A DNA stretch of 64,000 bases. Origin: Sulfuricaulis limicola. GTDB taxonomy: Bacteria; Pseudomonadota; Gammaproteobacteria; Acidiferrobacterales; Sulfurifustaceae. This document shows, piece after piece, positions 31,101 through 37,468 of the stretch. How positions within the stretch are numbered: the first letter of the stretch is position 1; every line of letters begins with the position of its first letter. The stretch is from NCBI RefSeq assembly GCF_002355735.1, contig NZ_AP014879.1, positions 1,302,001-1,366,000 on the forward strand. The letters run 5' to 3'. The translations under genes were made by a program, and so were the position numbers. The notes under the pieces were generated by a model. The model was not told where the DNA came from. It ran no database searches and saw only the letters and a program-made list of their open reading frames with translations.

Positions 31101-31494
31101 CCGTGCTGGCCATGCCGGCCAGCACGATGAACCGGAAAATATCCCGCGCACGCTCGAACACGTGCCGGCCGTTGGCGTAACGGTTGACCAAGTATGCCCC
31201 GGCGAGGGCTTCGAGCGCATTGCCGCCCGCGATCATGAGCGATGCCGGGATCGAGCCGGAGGTGGTGAGGTTGACCAGAAACGCGCCCGCCAGAATTGCC
31301 GGCCAGGCGCGGTAACCGAGGATCAGCAGCGCGGCAATCGCGATTCCCGTCGGCGGCCACACCGCCGTGGCGCTGGGATTCACGATCGCCAGCGCCAGCC
31401 CCAGCTTGCCCGCCGCGAAATAGAGCAGGGTGAGCAGCGCCAGCGCCGCTATTTTTTTCAACGATTCTTTGGCCGATCCGGCATCTCGTGACAC
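28141..31494 (-). CDS. MASE1-PAS-GGDEF-EAL membrane sensor, probable c-di-GMP phosphodiesterase
   Basis: The 1117 residues comprise an N-terminal MASE1-type sensor with about 8 membrane helices (15-295) and three PAS domains (about 305-425, 430-550, 555-675). A GGDEF domain (680-850) and an EAL domain (855-1110) follow. The GGDEF core reads TGDEF (764-768), and the first metal-binding Asp is Asn (LLINIKDF, N723), so cyclase activity is doubtful. The EAL core is intact: EALVRWQ (891), AVNIS, EVTES, AIDDFGIGYSSL, LKIDKSF and AEGVE. It probably breaks down cyclic di-GMP in response to a signal. It stands alone. Confidence 0.92.
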   Translation of the reverse strand: MSRDAGSAKESLKKIAALALLTLLYFAAGKLGLALAIVNPSATAVWPPTGIAIAALLILGYRAWPAILAGAFLVNLTTSGSIPASLMIAGGNALEALAGAYLVNRYANGRHVFERARDIFRFIVLAGMASTAISATIGVASLLLNGLALPSNVPHVWLTWWLGDATGALIVAPVLILWANYIRDRDRTRVLEAALLLLSLLVVGVIVFSDLSLSDIRSYPVYLLALPVVVWFAFRVGSPETATAILILSGIAIASTFAGSGPFSGYPANEALLLLQGCMSIVAITFLSLAAVVAERRRTEQELAYSERKYNSVVETARDVVITINERSEILYINAAAVKLFGYRVSEMIGQNLAMLMPERLRSRHQTSFEHYVLTGQKHVAWDGVELLGRHKDGHEIPLEVSFGESSQGNLRLFTGVMRDVTRRKEAEESSRWLATLVESTGDAVVGKTLDGVVLSWNYGAEKIYGYTASEMIGRPISVLTPPDRLDDMSRILESIRSGVEIHRLETERVRKDGQRIFVALTISPIRDATGAIRGASTVSRNITDRIRADQALLRSQSFLTQAQEIGGIGSWVSSLGPDKRLWWSSETYRIFGIEEGTAIDNDTFFAATHPDDRAAIQQAVQQSIAAHKPYTLDHRIRRPDGTERWVTERADVTFDDLGRPVNLAGVVQDITDRKRTEQTIQRLAYVDSLTDLPNRASLLQRLKEAILNAQAKQQTLGLLLINIKDFRDINDTLGHENGDRFLVEVASRLRHALWESDIIARLTGDEFAVLLPRLARRDDIELVVRKMLEALKPVVTIAGIPLEVRPAIGIALYPEHGSDTSTLYQHADVALNASKTKHEAYTIYDPAIDVYDPQRLSLMAELRLAIATDQLQLHYQPRIDFRKRSLVGVEALVRWQHPKRGLIPPDEFIPAAEKTGLIDELTLWVLRTAMFQGKHWEAQGLMLEIAVNISTRSLHEMFLVSSVRELLQQTAFAPERLILEVTESTIMLDPVNAMRELEAVHKLGVQLAIDDFGIGYSSLAYLRQLPVRHLKIDKSFIIDMRDPKNGAIVRGTVELGHSLGLSVTAEGVEDKTNYTSLKLLGCDQAQGYYISRPLPVSAFNDWLSKSRWKAKTARAM

Positions 31495-31735
31495 GGGTAT
31501 TTCTCCCTACGCCATTTTTATTGCCGCGCACACCGCTTTGGATGGATAACGGGGTCGGGACCGCGATGAATTTTCAACTACATGGTATTTAAGTGTAGGC
31601 CACCTTGGCCCGGCAGGAGGTGATGGGAACGCTATTATGCTATTTAATGTAGGGGGAAAGGCAGGGCCTGTTTAAGCGAATTTATTACATGGAGGCCGGT
31701 TCGTTGAAAAAAAAGAAACATAGGGGGAGCCCCTG

Positions 31736-32620
31736 ATGTCCTCCAGCGACACGCGGCGTTTTTATCCGGTAGCGGCCCTGCTGACCGGCGCCAGCATGTG
31801 GGGCGTGATCTGGTACCCCATGCGCCTGCTCGAAGGCGGCGGCCTCGGCGGCATCTGGCTCACGCTCACGCTCTACGGCGCGGCGTTCGCCGTGACCCTG
31901 CCGTTCACGCTCAAATCGCTTCCGGAATTCACCCGCTACCCCGGCTGGCTCGCCTTGCTCATGGTGACCGCCGGCTGGACCAACATCGCCTTCGTCGAGG
32001 CAGTGCTGGAAGGCAACATCCTGCGCGTGTTGCTGCTGTTCTATCTCTCGCCGCTGTGGGCCACGCTCATGGCCTGGGCCATCCTGCGCGAGCACATCAC
32101 GCGCATGGGTTACGCCAGCCTCGCCATCGCCATGGCCGGCGCGCTGCTGATGCTGTGGAATCCGGTCCTCGGCGCGCCCTGGCCGCAGGGCAAGGCCGAC
32201 TGGATGGCGCTTACCGCGGGCTTCGCCTTCGCGTTGTCCAACACCGTTACACGTCGCCTGCACGACGTGTCTATCGAGGCGAAGGTTTTATCTGTCTGGG
32301 CCGGCGTCAGCATCCTGGCGCTGGTCATGATCGCGCTTTTTTCCCTGCCCATGCCGCAGCCGTCGCTCTCAATATTTACCGGCGCGGTGGCGCTTGGCGT
32401 GTTTGGCATTTTGCTCATGACATTGCTGGTGCAATACGGCGTGACGCACATGCCGGTGCACCGTTCGGCGGTGCTGGCTTTGATCGAGCTGGTCGCCGGG
32501 GCGATCGCGCAGCAGTTGCTGACGGATGAGGTGGTGACGGTGAGGGAGTGGATAGGAGGGGGGTTGATTGTTTTGGGGGCTTATCTGTCGGCGAGGGCTT
32601 CATCGCCGAAGGATTATTAG
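31736..32620 (+). CDS. DMT-family (EamA) transporter
   Basis: The 294 residues form about ten hydrophobic helices in two EamA halves, a typical drug/metabolite transporter size; substrate unknown. Signature regions include AALLTGASMWGVIWYPMRLL at the N-terminus and ALIELVAGAIAQQLLTDE in the last EamA repeat. ATG 31736 has GGGGGAG 7 bases upstream. A 15-codon open frame ends by overlapping this start (TGATG). Downstream lies a repeat-rich gap. Confidence 0.88.
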   Translation: MSSSDTRRFYPVAALLTGASMWGVIWYPMRLLEGGGLGGIWLTLTLYGAAFAVTLPFTLKSLPEFTRYPGWLALLMVTAGWTNIAFVEAVLEGNILRVLLLFYLSPLWATLMAWAILREHITRMGYASLAIAMAGALLMLWNPVLGAPWPQGKADWMALTAGFAFALSNTVTRRLHDVSIEAKVLSVWAGVSILALVMIALFSLPMPQPSLSIFTGAVALGVFGILLMTLLVQYGVTHMPVHRSAVLALIELVAGAIAQQLLTDEVVTVREWIGGGLIVLGAYLSARASSPKDY

Positions 32621-32640
32621 TTTTATTTTTCCACTCAGCC

Positions 32641-32669
32641 GTTCGCCCTGAGCCTGTCGAAGGGCGAAC
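32641..32669. repeat. Palindrome GTTCGCCC...GGGCGAAC
   Basis: Eight-base arms enclose TGAGCCTGTCGAA. The CCTGAGCCTGTCGAAGG core is a widespread intergenic palindrome in proteobacteria. Located 20 bases after the transporter stop, it may double as a terminator. Confidence 0.75.
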
Positions 32670-32684
32670 ACTTTGTTGGTTGTC

Positions 32685-32704
32685 ATTCCCGCGAAAGCGG
32701 GAAT
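32685..32704. repeat. Palindrome ATTCCCGC-GAAA-GCGGGAAT
   Basis: A perfect 8-bp stem with a GNRA-type GAAA loop, followed by CCAG. This is a widely distributed intergenic palindrome in beta- and gammaproteobacteria. Confidence 0.8.
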
Positions 32705-32720
32705 CCAGTCTTTAAATGGT

Positions 32721-32739
32721 TCGCGCGCTTTGCGCGCGA
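32721..32739. repeat. Palindrome TCGCGCGC-TTT-GCGCGCGA
   Basis: A perfect 8-bp, all-GC-rich stem with a 3-base loop in the repeat-dense gap. Confidence 0.7.
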
Positions 32740-32775
32740 CTCAAAAGCATAATTGCGGTTTCCGCACCGCGGGCG

Positions 32776-32811
32776 GGTGACTTCTCTTTGCTCGTGCAAA
32801 GAGAAGTCACC
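32776..32811. repeat. Perfect 16-bp inverted repeat with TCGT loop
   Basis: GGTGACTTCTCTTTGC and GCAAAGAGAAGTCACC pair perfectly around TCGT, the strongest hairpin in the window. Similar palindromes followed by CAAGAGAAAGCACGCCC are common in xanthomonad-like genomes. Confidence 0.85.
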
Positions 32812-32961
32812 AAGAGAAAGCACGCCCGGAGCGCGCGACAGCCTCCTCCGTTCCTCGCCCCACCGGGCGCTCGACCAACTCGCCGGGCGCAAACCACGCG
32901 CCTCGGGCTCGAACACGGTCTCGCTTAAACGCTCCCGGTGGGACTGCGGTACTCGGCGCGC

Positions 32962-33148
32962 GCTACGGGGTGGGTTAGCAAAACCTTTGTGACTTCGAAT
33001 GGATTTGTAGAATTAATTGAGCCTGGCCCCTTTAATTCGACGGCCGCTCGCGACGGTTTTGAAGCATCCGCCGAACGCTACGGGGCGGTTAGCAAAACCT
33101 TAATTGAGCCTGGCCCCTTTAATTGGCCCCTTTAATTCGGGCCCCTTT
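32962..33148. repeat. Tandemly duplicated block with GGCCCCTTTAATT units
   Basis: CGCTACGGGGTGGGTTAGCA at 32962 recurs as CGCTACGGGGCGGTTAGCA at 33076. Each copy is followed by TTAATTGAGCCTGGCCCC plus TTTAATT, and the second adds two more CCCCTTTAATT units ending at 33148. No coding sequence is evident between 32621 and 33180. These units resemble sequences found beside Y1/REP-associated transposases, but no transposase is present. Confidence 0.7.
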
Positions 33149-33158
33149 AATTCTATTT

Positions 33159-33165
33159 GTTGGGC
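33159..33165 (-). other. Possible truncated attC (R'' core only)
   Basis: On the minus strand GCCCAAC, 15 bases after the stop of the 33181-33720 gene, fits the integron R'' consensus RYYYAAC. The rest of an attC is missing; GGCCCCTTTAATT repeats begin 10 bases further on. One 7-base match is weak evidence alone. Confidence 0.35.
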
Positions 33166-33180
33166 CGGCTGACCGATGCC

Positions 33181-33720
33181 TCATAAGAGCCCCTTGTGTT
33201 CCAGGGCTCTTTCGAGAAACTCGTGGCCTAATGCTAACTGTTCACTTCGCTTTTTCGTAGAAAGGCCGGGGAAGACCTTCTTCGACGTTATAACTGGTTC
33301 GGAGTCGTGACCGATTTTTTCTGGATAGAGGGCCAAATACCAGATCTGAAAAGCCTGCATCGAAAATGACAACTGATGACCTAGCTCACCGCACTCCAGG
33401 GACGCAACGAACAGCAGATGGTCATTCTCCTCTTCATCAAATGAAAGTGTCGAATCTGGGTCTCGATCGGCGTGTTTCAGATAGTTCTGCGCCGCATTGA
33501 GGACCTGTAGGGCATCCTTCTTACTCAGCCCAGAGTCTTCAACCATCTTGGTTCTCCAAGATGATCCTCGATTCTGATTCTCCGCAAGGTCGGCCAAGAT
33601 GCCGTGGGCTGCTGCGGCAAGTGTACGTACTGCGAGAGGATCCCCGTCCGTAAGTAGCAGGGCGATAGCAACATCAATCTGCCTTACCGCCGCCTCTCGT
33701 TTCGTGCATGTGACTTTCAT
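33181..33720 (-). CDS. Hypothetical protein in a gene cassette
   Basis: The 179-residue soluble protein is largely helical. Its start (TKREAAVRQIDVAIALLL, then LAVRTLAAAAHGILADLAE) and the motif NYLKHADRDPDS (79-90) look like a conserved family, but I cannot name it; a HEPN-like fold is only a guess. Its ATG lies 3 bases after GTTAGGC, the right-hand core of an attC-like site, exactly where integron cassette genes begin. The base composition is less GC-rich than in flanking genes, consistent with transfer. Confidence 0.75.
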   Translation of the reverse strand: MKVTCTKREAAVRQIDVAIALLLTDGDPLAVRTLAAAAHGILADLAENQNRGSSWRTKMVEDSGLSKKDALQVLNAAQNYLKHADRDPDSTLSFDEEENDHLLFVASLECGELGHQLSFSMQAFQIWYLALYPEKIGHDSEPVITSKKVFPGLSTKKRSEQLALGHEFLERALEHKGLL

Positions 33721-33723
33721 AGG

Positions 33724-33815
33724 GCCTAACGTTCCGGATGTGCGGCGCCGGCCACAGTAGCATCAGGAAACATGGCGCGTTGTCTCCGGCGTCCGCACGA
33801 GCCGGTTGTTTAGGT
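33724..33815 (-). other. Integron attC-like recombination site
   Basis: In minus-strand sense the 92 bases run from ACCTAAAC (R'', one base longer than RYYYAAC) to GTTAGGC (R', exact GTTRRRY). The inner arms, + strand 33734-33751 and 33786-33805, pair over 16 positions (CCGG, GTGCGG, CGCCGG) with one small internal loop and a single unpaired base, and enclose a 34-base variable loop. This is attC architecture, placed between two genes of the same direction. No integrase gene is in the window. Confidence 0.75.
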
Positions 33816-33841
33816 TCGCATCAAAAGTCTTGCAAAGATTG

Positions 33842-34729
33842 CTAAAGACTAGATACCAGTCGTCTTTGTATTTCATCATCGCTAACCGATACCCCAAGAC
33901 GTGGATTTAGAGCCCATTGCTGAGTATGCACAAGAATATTTCTTGCCTCTGAGCTGGACATGAAAGCAAATCGAACAATTGTTCCAATGATCTTGCGATT
34001 TCTTCGCGTATACACCTTCTGCCAAATATGGGAGAACTCCTTCATGAATTGATCCATCATCCGATCTACCGAACTCATGAGGGCAGTATCGTTCTCGCTA
34101 ACGAAAATCTTGTCACCCGCATTGAGAATCTTCGATATATCGAAAGCCACAATTCCGCGATGACCAGAACCTATCTGTCTTTTGAGAATGTCCTCCAGTT
34201 GTCTGGAGGCTTTTCGTGCATTGCTTTCGATCTTATTGGTCGTTGTTATTCGTTTGCATTCCACCCATATTTTCTTCCCGTCAATACTGATTCCGGTATC
34301 AGACTTAGCATCGAGAATTGTTGTAACGCCTTTGTCGGGACGGTAGGCTCTTGCGGCAACACTAGCTTCGAACAAAAAGTTTCGCGCAGTTGTTGAGTCA
34401 GGGGTTTCTTCCACCGCGTTTATCGGGCCATTTACCGCTTTCTGCAATTTTTCTGTGATTGATGTCAGCTGACCATTCGGAACCTCTTTAAGAGCGCTAT
34501 AAATACTCACAAAGTCGTAGATTTCGTATATTGAACTTACGAAGTCTGGAAATATTTTCTTCCCCTCTTCGGCTGAGGCTGTCTTGTACGTATCTTTCCA
34601 ATACCCGACGATCTTTTCATAGTGAGAGGTCCTCCCAGGACCAATCTTCACACCTATGTTCTTCATCCACGCAATCGCCGCTGAATATTGCGTATAGATT
34701 GCTTCAAATGACTCCGTTGGTATGTTCAC
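33842..34729 (-). CDS. Putative PD-(D/E)XK nuclease in a gene cassette
   Basis: The 295-residue protein has a candidate PD-(D/E)XK core: Glu121 in ARNFLFEASVAARA, Asp144 in DAKSDTGISI, and Glu157-Cys-Lys159 in IWVECKRI, then a helix RQLEDILKRQ and a strand RGIVAFDISK. The N-terminal 100 residues are helical with no match I know. It starts with GTG behind GTTAGGT, a GTTRRRY core, and ends 27 bases before the attC-like site. Lower GC than its neighbours. A DNA-targeting or anti-phage role is inference from fold and context. Confidence 0.7.
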   Translation of the reverse strand: MNIPTESFEAIYTQYSAAIAWMKNIGVKIGPGRTSHYEKIVGYWKDTYKTASAEEGKKIFPDFVSSIYEIYDFVSIYSALKEVPNGQLTSITEKLQKAVNGPINAVEETPDSTTARNFLFEASVAARAYRPDKGVTTILDAKSDTGISIDGKKIWVECKRITTTNKIESNARKASRQLEDILKRQIGSGHRGIVAFDISKILNAGDKIFVSENDTALMSSVDRMMDQFMKEFSHIWQKVYTRRNRKIIGTIVRFAFMSSSEARNILVHTQQWALNPRLGVSVSDDEIQRRLVSSL

Positions 34730-34764
34730 GCGAACCTAACTAGAAGTAGACAGCATAGAAACTT

Positions 34765-34822
34765 CCAGAAACAGTTTCCATATATAGAACCATGTTGCTA
34801 TATCCGTAAACATGTTTCTGGA
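34765..34822. promoter_or_regulatory. Two operator-like palindromes over the nuclease promoter
   Basis: Palindrome 1 is GAAACAGTTTC (34768-34778). Palindrome 2 is TCCGTAAACATGTTTCTGGA (34803-34822), with a perfect AAACATGTTT centre; centres are about 40 bases apart. Between them on the minus strand lie TATATA (34781-34786) and an 18-base spacer from TTTACG. This gives a promoter with one site over the -35 box and one near the start point, as in repression. No regulator gene is adjacent. Confidence 0.55.
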
Positions 34823-34875
34823 TTTGGAACCATTTAACGCTTTGAAATCCGGAATTAAAGGGCTAGGCTCAGATT

Positions 34876-35238
34876 TCAGCGGCGCCGCTTTTTGGGTGAT
34901 TGTTTGCGGCGCTTGGCGTTTAACGCCGTGCCGATGGCCTGTGTGGCCCAGGCTTGCATGGCCTCTGGTTCCTCGAAGACCTCAGGCGGGGCTTCGTAGT
35001 ATTGCAGGGTCTGGGTCTTGCCGCGGGCGACATAGGTGAAGGGCGCCAGGCTCAGTTTGGTGAATGTCTCGCGCGTAACGGCATCGGCTTTGAAATACAG
35101 TTGGTCATCGACGATGATGGCGAACATGATCTCGCCCCGATAAATCCCGTGGCCGCCGAACATGGCGCGCGCCCGGACGTTGCCGAGCGGCGCCAGCAGT
35201 TCGACGACGAATTCAACAAATTCGCTTTGCCGGGCCAT
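34876..35238 (-). CDS. TfoX N-terminal domain protein
   Basis: A 120-residue protein with one TfoX_N domain: FVVELLAPLGNVRARAMFGG near the start, then GHGIYRGEIMFAIIVDDQLY and the TPFTY-like APFTYVARG. It lacks the C-terminal TfoX/Sxy domain, so it is not a full competence regulator; stand-alone TfoX_N proteins have no settled function. A basic tail (KRRKQSPKKRRR) could bind nucleic acid. ATG 35238. The methyltransferase gene lies 32 bases upstream on the same strand. Confidence 0.85.
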   Translation of the reverse strand: MARQSEFVEFVVELLAPLGNVRARAMFGGHGIYRGEIMFAIIVDDQLYFKADAVTRETFTKLSLAPFTYVARGKTQTLQYYEAPPEVFEEPEAMQAWATQAIGTALNAKRRKQSPKKRRR

Positions 35239-35270
35239 GGCAAGGGGCTGGCCACGGTTGCCAGATTTCT

Positions 35271-36119
35271 TTACTTGGTGCCGACGGCGACGTGAGTAAT
35301 GCCATGAAGATAAACGCGCCCGGGCTTTGAGCTGCGCGCCTCAGCTTCCTGAGCGATTTCCTTCTTGACGCGTTCTTGCGTTTCCGCCGGCAGCTGTGCA
35401 TACAGGCTCGCCACGGGTCCCGCGAGTTCGCGTATGAAGACGTCGTATTCGGCGCCGGTCGGGAAATCGGCCATTGGGATTTGCACCTGTTCGATCGCCA
35501 CGTCGCGGAAACCCGCTTCGGCAAAAATGCTGCGCAGCCGGTCGGGGTTGGCGAGCGCGAAGATGCCGGGCGCGCCCGGAGGCGGGGTGGGAACATCCAT
35601 GTGTCGCTTGAGCACGCCGAGTGGCACCGTGACGAAGGGGTTATTCGCCGCCTCGGTCCAGACGCTGATCACCGCTTTTCCGCCTGGCTTGAGGGCGGTA
35701 TAGGCGCAATGCATGCACTTGCCCGGATCGGGCATGAACATGAGGCCCCAGCGCATGGTCACGGCGTCGAACGAGTTTTTCATCGCGTCGATGACTTCGC
35801 CGTCGACACAACGGAACTCGATGTTTGAGAGTGCGCGTGCCTGTGCTTTTGAGCGCGCGTAGCCGATCATCTCCTCGACAAAGTCGGTGGCGAGCACCGC
35901 GCCCCCGGGACCGACCCGCTCGGCGATGGTCAGCGCCGGTTCGCCCGCGCCGCAGGCGATGTCGAGCACGCGCGAGCCCTCGCGAATGGCCGCCAGCGCG
36001 ATCATGCGATCGGTTACCGGCTGTGCCCAGGTGCGCATTTGCGGATCGTACTTGCCCCAACCCGGGGCGACCATGGTCCAACTCTTATGCTGATTCTTTT
36101 TAGCCTCTACCATGTCCAT
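35271..36119 (-). CDS. Class I SAM-dependent methyltransferase
   Basis: The 282-residue enzyme has the SAM-binding motif I SRVLDIACGAGEPALTIAE (about 50-68), motif II-like VLATDFVEEMIGYARSK and a conserved MRWGLMFMPDPGKCM region. It resembles the UbiE/COQ5 group, but no substrate can be assigned. ATG 36119 (MDMVEAKKNQ) is the first start in frame. It is followed on the same strand by the TfoX-domain gene. Confidence 0.82.
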   Translation of the reverse strand: MDMVEAKKNQHKSWTMVAPGWGKYDPQMRTWAQPVTDRMIALAAIREGSRVLDIACGAGEPALTIAERVGPGGAVLATDFVEEMIGYARSKAQARALSNIEFRCVDGEVIDAMKNSFDAVTMRWGLMFMPDPGKCMHCAYTALKPGGKAVISVWTEAANNPFVTVPLGVLKRHMDVPTPPPGAPGIFALANPDRLRSIFAEAGFRDVAIEQVQIPMADFPTGAEYDVFIRELAGPVASLYAQLPAETQERVKKEIAQEAEARSSKPGRVYLHGITHVAVGTK

Positions 36120-36294
36120 ATTCAGTCTCCTCTTGTCCAGGTTCGAATTATTCTGTCATCTCCGCTACAAGCGGTTTCAATCATATCCTTCCCGGTTGTG
36201 CGACCGCTACCCGGGTGATGCCGGCGTGCCGGGAGCTGGCGCTTCCTGCGTTTTTCACGCAAGATCATGATCTCAACCACCAAGGAGCACGACA

Positions 36295-36408
36295 ATGAGC
36301 AAGGGTATGGACAGTAAAAAGCAGACCAAGAAGGAACCGGCCAAGACCATGAAGGAAAAACGTGCGGCGAAGCGGGCCAAGAAGGCGGCGCGGGGTAGCA
36401 TGGGTTAG
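36295..36408 (+). CDS. Small lysine-rich protein (37 residues)
   Basis: ATG 36295 follows CAAGGAGCACGACA, a strong ribosome-binding site at ideal spacing, and the frame stops at TAG 36408. The product is highly basic: repeated KK and KRAAKRAKKAARG, with Ala and Met. No fold or family is recognised; it could bind nucleic acid or be a small stress protein. The DoxX gene begins 50 bases later on the same strand. Confidence 0.65.
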   Translation: MSKGMDSKKQTKKEPAKTMKEKRAAKRAKKAARGSMG

Positions 36409-36458
36409 GGTTTTGGGGGCCGATATCAACCGTCTTTCAACCAAAAGGGACTTTGAAA

Positions 36459-36863
36459 ATGAATACGGCATTTCTCAATTCGTGGCAGTCGCGCGTGCTG
36501 GCGGTCCTGCGCATTGTCACGGCGTATCTGTTTATGGCGCACGGCACTGCCAAGCTGTTCGGCATGCCACACGTAGCGATGTTTGACGGCTTGCAGCTGA
36601 TGTCGCTGGTGGGGCTCGCCGGAGTGCTGGAGGTCGGCGGCGGGGCGCTGCTGCTGATCGGGCTGTTCACGCGGCCGGTGGCTTTCGTCCTGTGCGGATT
36701 CATGGCCGTGGCGTATTTCATGGCGCATGCGAACCAGGGGAATGCGCTGCTGCCGATGCTGAACGGGGGCGAGCTCGCGGTGCTCTACTGCTTCGTGTTC
36801 CTGTATTTCGTCTTTGCGGGCGCCGGGGCCTGGAGCGTGGACGCGGCCCGGAGACGGCGGTAA
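36459..36863 (+). CDS. DoxX family membrane protein
   Basis: The 134-residue protein has four hydrophobic helices and the DoxX signature: VLRIVTAYLFMAHGTAKLFG at the N-terminus, LAGVLEVGGGALLLIGLFTR, then MAVAYFMAHANQG. DoxX-like proteins are associated with oxidoreductase or thiosulfate:quinone chemistry in some organisms, but most are uncharacterised. ATG 36459 is chosen over an in-frame TTG six bases before. A strong hairpin terminator follows. Confidence 0.88.
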   Translation: MNTAFLNSWQSRVLAVLRIVTAYLFMAHGTAKLFGMPHVAMFDGLQLMSLVGLAGVLEVGGGALLLIGLFTRPVAFVLCGFMAVAYFMAHANQGNALLPMLNGGELAVLYCFVFLYFVFAGAGAWSVDAARRRR

Positions 36864-36877
36864 GCGTCATCCAACAC

Positions 36878-36902
36878 AAAAGCCGCCCGGTGGGCGGCTT
36901 TT
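36878..36902. terminator. Bidirectional rho-independent terminator
   Basis: AAAAGCCGCCC and GGGCGGCTTTT form a perfect 11-bp stem with a 3-base loop, T-tailed on both strands. It lies between the convergent DoxX gene and the secreted-protein gene. Confidence 0.9.
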
Positions 36903-36933
36903 GTTTATTTGCACTTGGTCTTAAATAACGCGA

Positions 36934-37404
36934 TCAGTTTGGTTTCTTGGGCACACCCAGGACGCTTTCCATTTTCTTCGGATCGACGTGCTTGCCAAGC
37001 TGGGCGACATAACCGGCAACGCCAGGATCGGAGAACAGCCCCCGTCCGGCGACCTGGCCGAGCACCTGGAATGCCGCTTCGATTGTGCCCGGGCCTTCAT
37101 ATTTCACCGCCTGCTGGGTCTGCGCCTTGCAGGATTCGGTGAGCAGTCTTTCAAACAGCTTGGCGATTTTCACGTTCAGCTCGTTGCGCTGCGAATCGGA
37201 AATGGAGCTGATCGATTTGACGGCGGGGTGCAGGGACGCGGCGGCGAATATCCACTTCACGAGAAAATTCTTGTCGGCCTCGCTGGTCGAGGTGACGAGG
37301 CATTTGGCCATTTCATCGGAGTACGGGCCGGCGAACACGGATGGCGAGGCCAGCAGGGCCAGCGAAAACGCGGCGCCGATGGTAGCGACCTTGATGTGTT
37401 TCAT
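36934..37404 (-). CDS. Secreted protein of unknown function
   Basis: The 156-residue product has a clear signal peptide (MKHIKVATIGAAFSLALLAS, cleavage likely after VFA at residue 25). The mature, helical domain has two Cys residues (MAKCLVTS and TESCKAQ) that may form a disulfide. I do not recognise the family. ATG 37404 follows GGAGTTTCC on the minus strand. The gene is followed by the terminator at 36878-36902. Confidence 0.75.
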   Translation of the reverse strand: MKHIKVATIGAAFSLALLASPSVFAGPYSDEMAKCLVTSTSEADKNFLVKWIFAAASLHPAVKSISSISDSQRNELNVKIAKLFERLLTESCKAQTQQAVKYEGPGTIEAAFQVLGQVAGRGLFSDPGVAGYVAQLGKHVDPKKMESVLGVPKKPN

Positions 37405-37468
37405 CGGAAACTCCTTTTCAACGTATCAGGATGGAAATGAGGTGGTCGGTGACGCAGTCCGGAGATAT

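Noticed and set aside
31704-31718. A-AAA-AAG slippery heptamer that might fuse a leader to the transporter by -1 frameshift
   Set aside because: In the -1 frame the sequence reaches TAG at 31721-31723, well before the transporter start, so no fusion can form.
33811-34739. 10-bp inverted repeat TTAGGTTCGC/GCGAACCTAA at both ends of the nuclease gene, as transposon termini
   Set aside because: No transposase, no target duplication seen, and both ends fall on integron core sequences, which explain the match better.
34734-34900. attI site next to the first cassette
   Set aside because: Only one GTTRRRY core is present; the upstream sequence is a promoter/operator region without a second attC core or an integrase gene.
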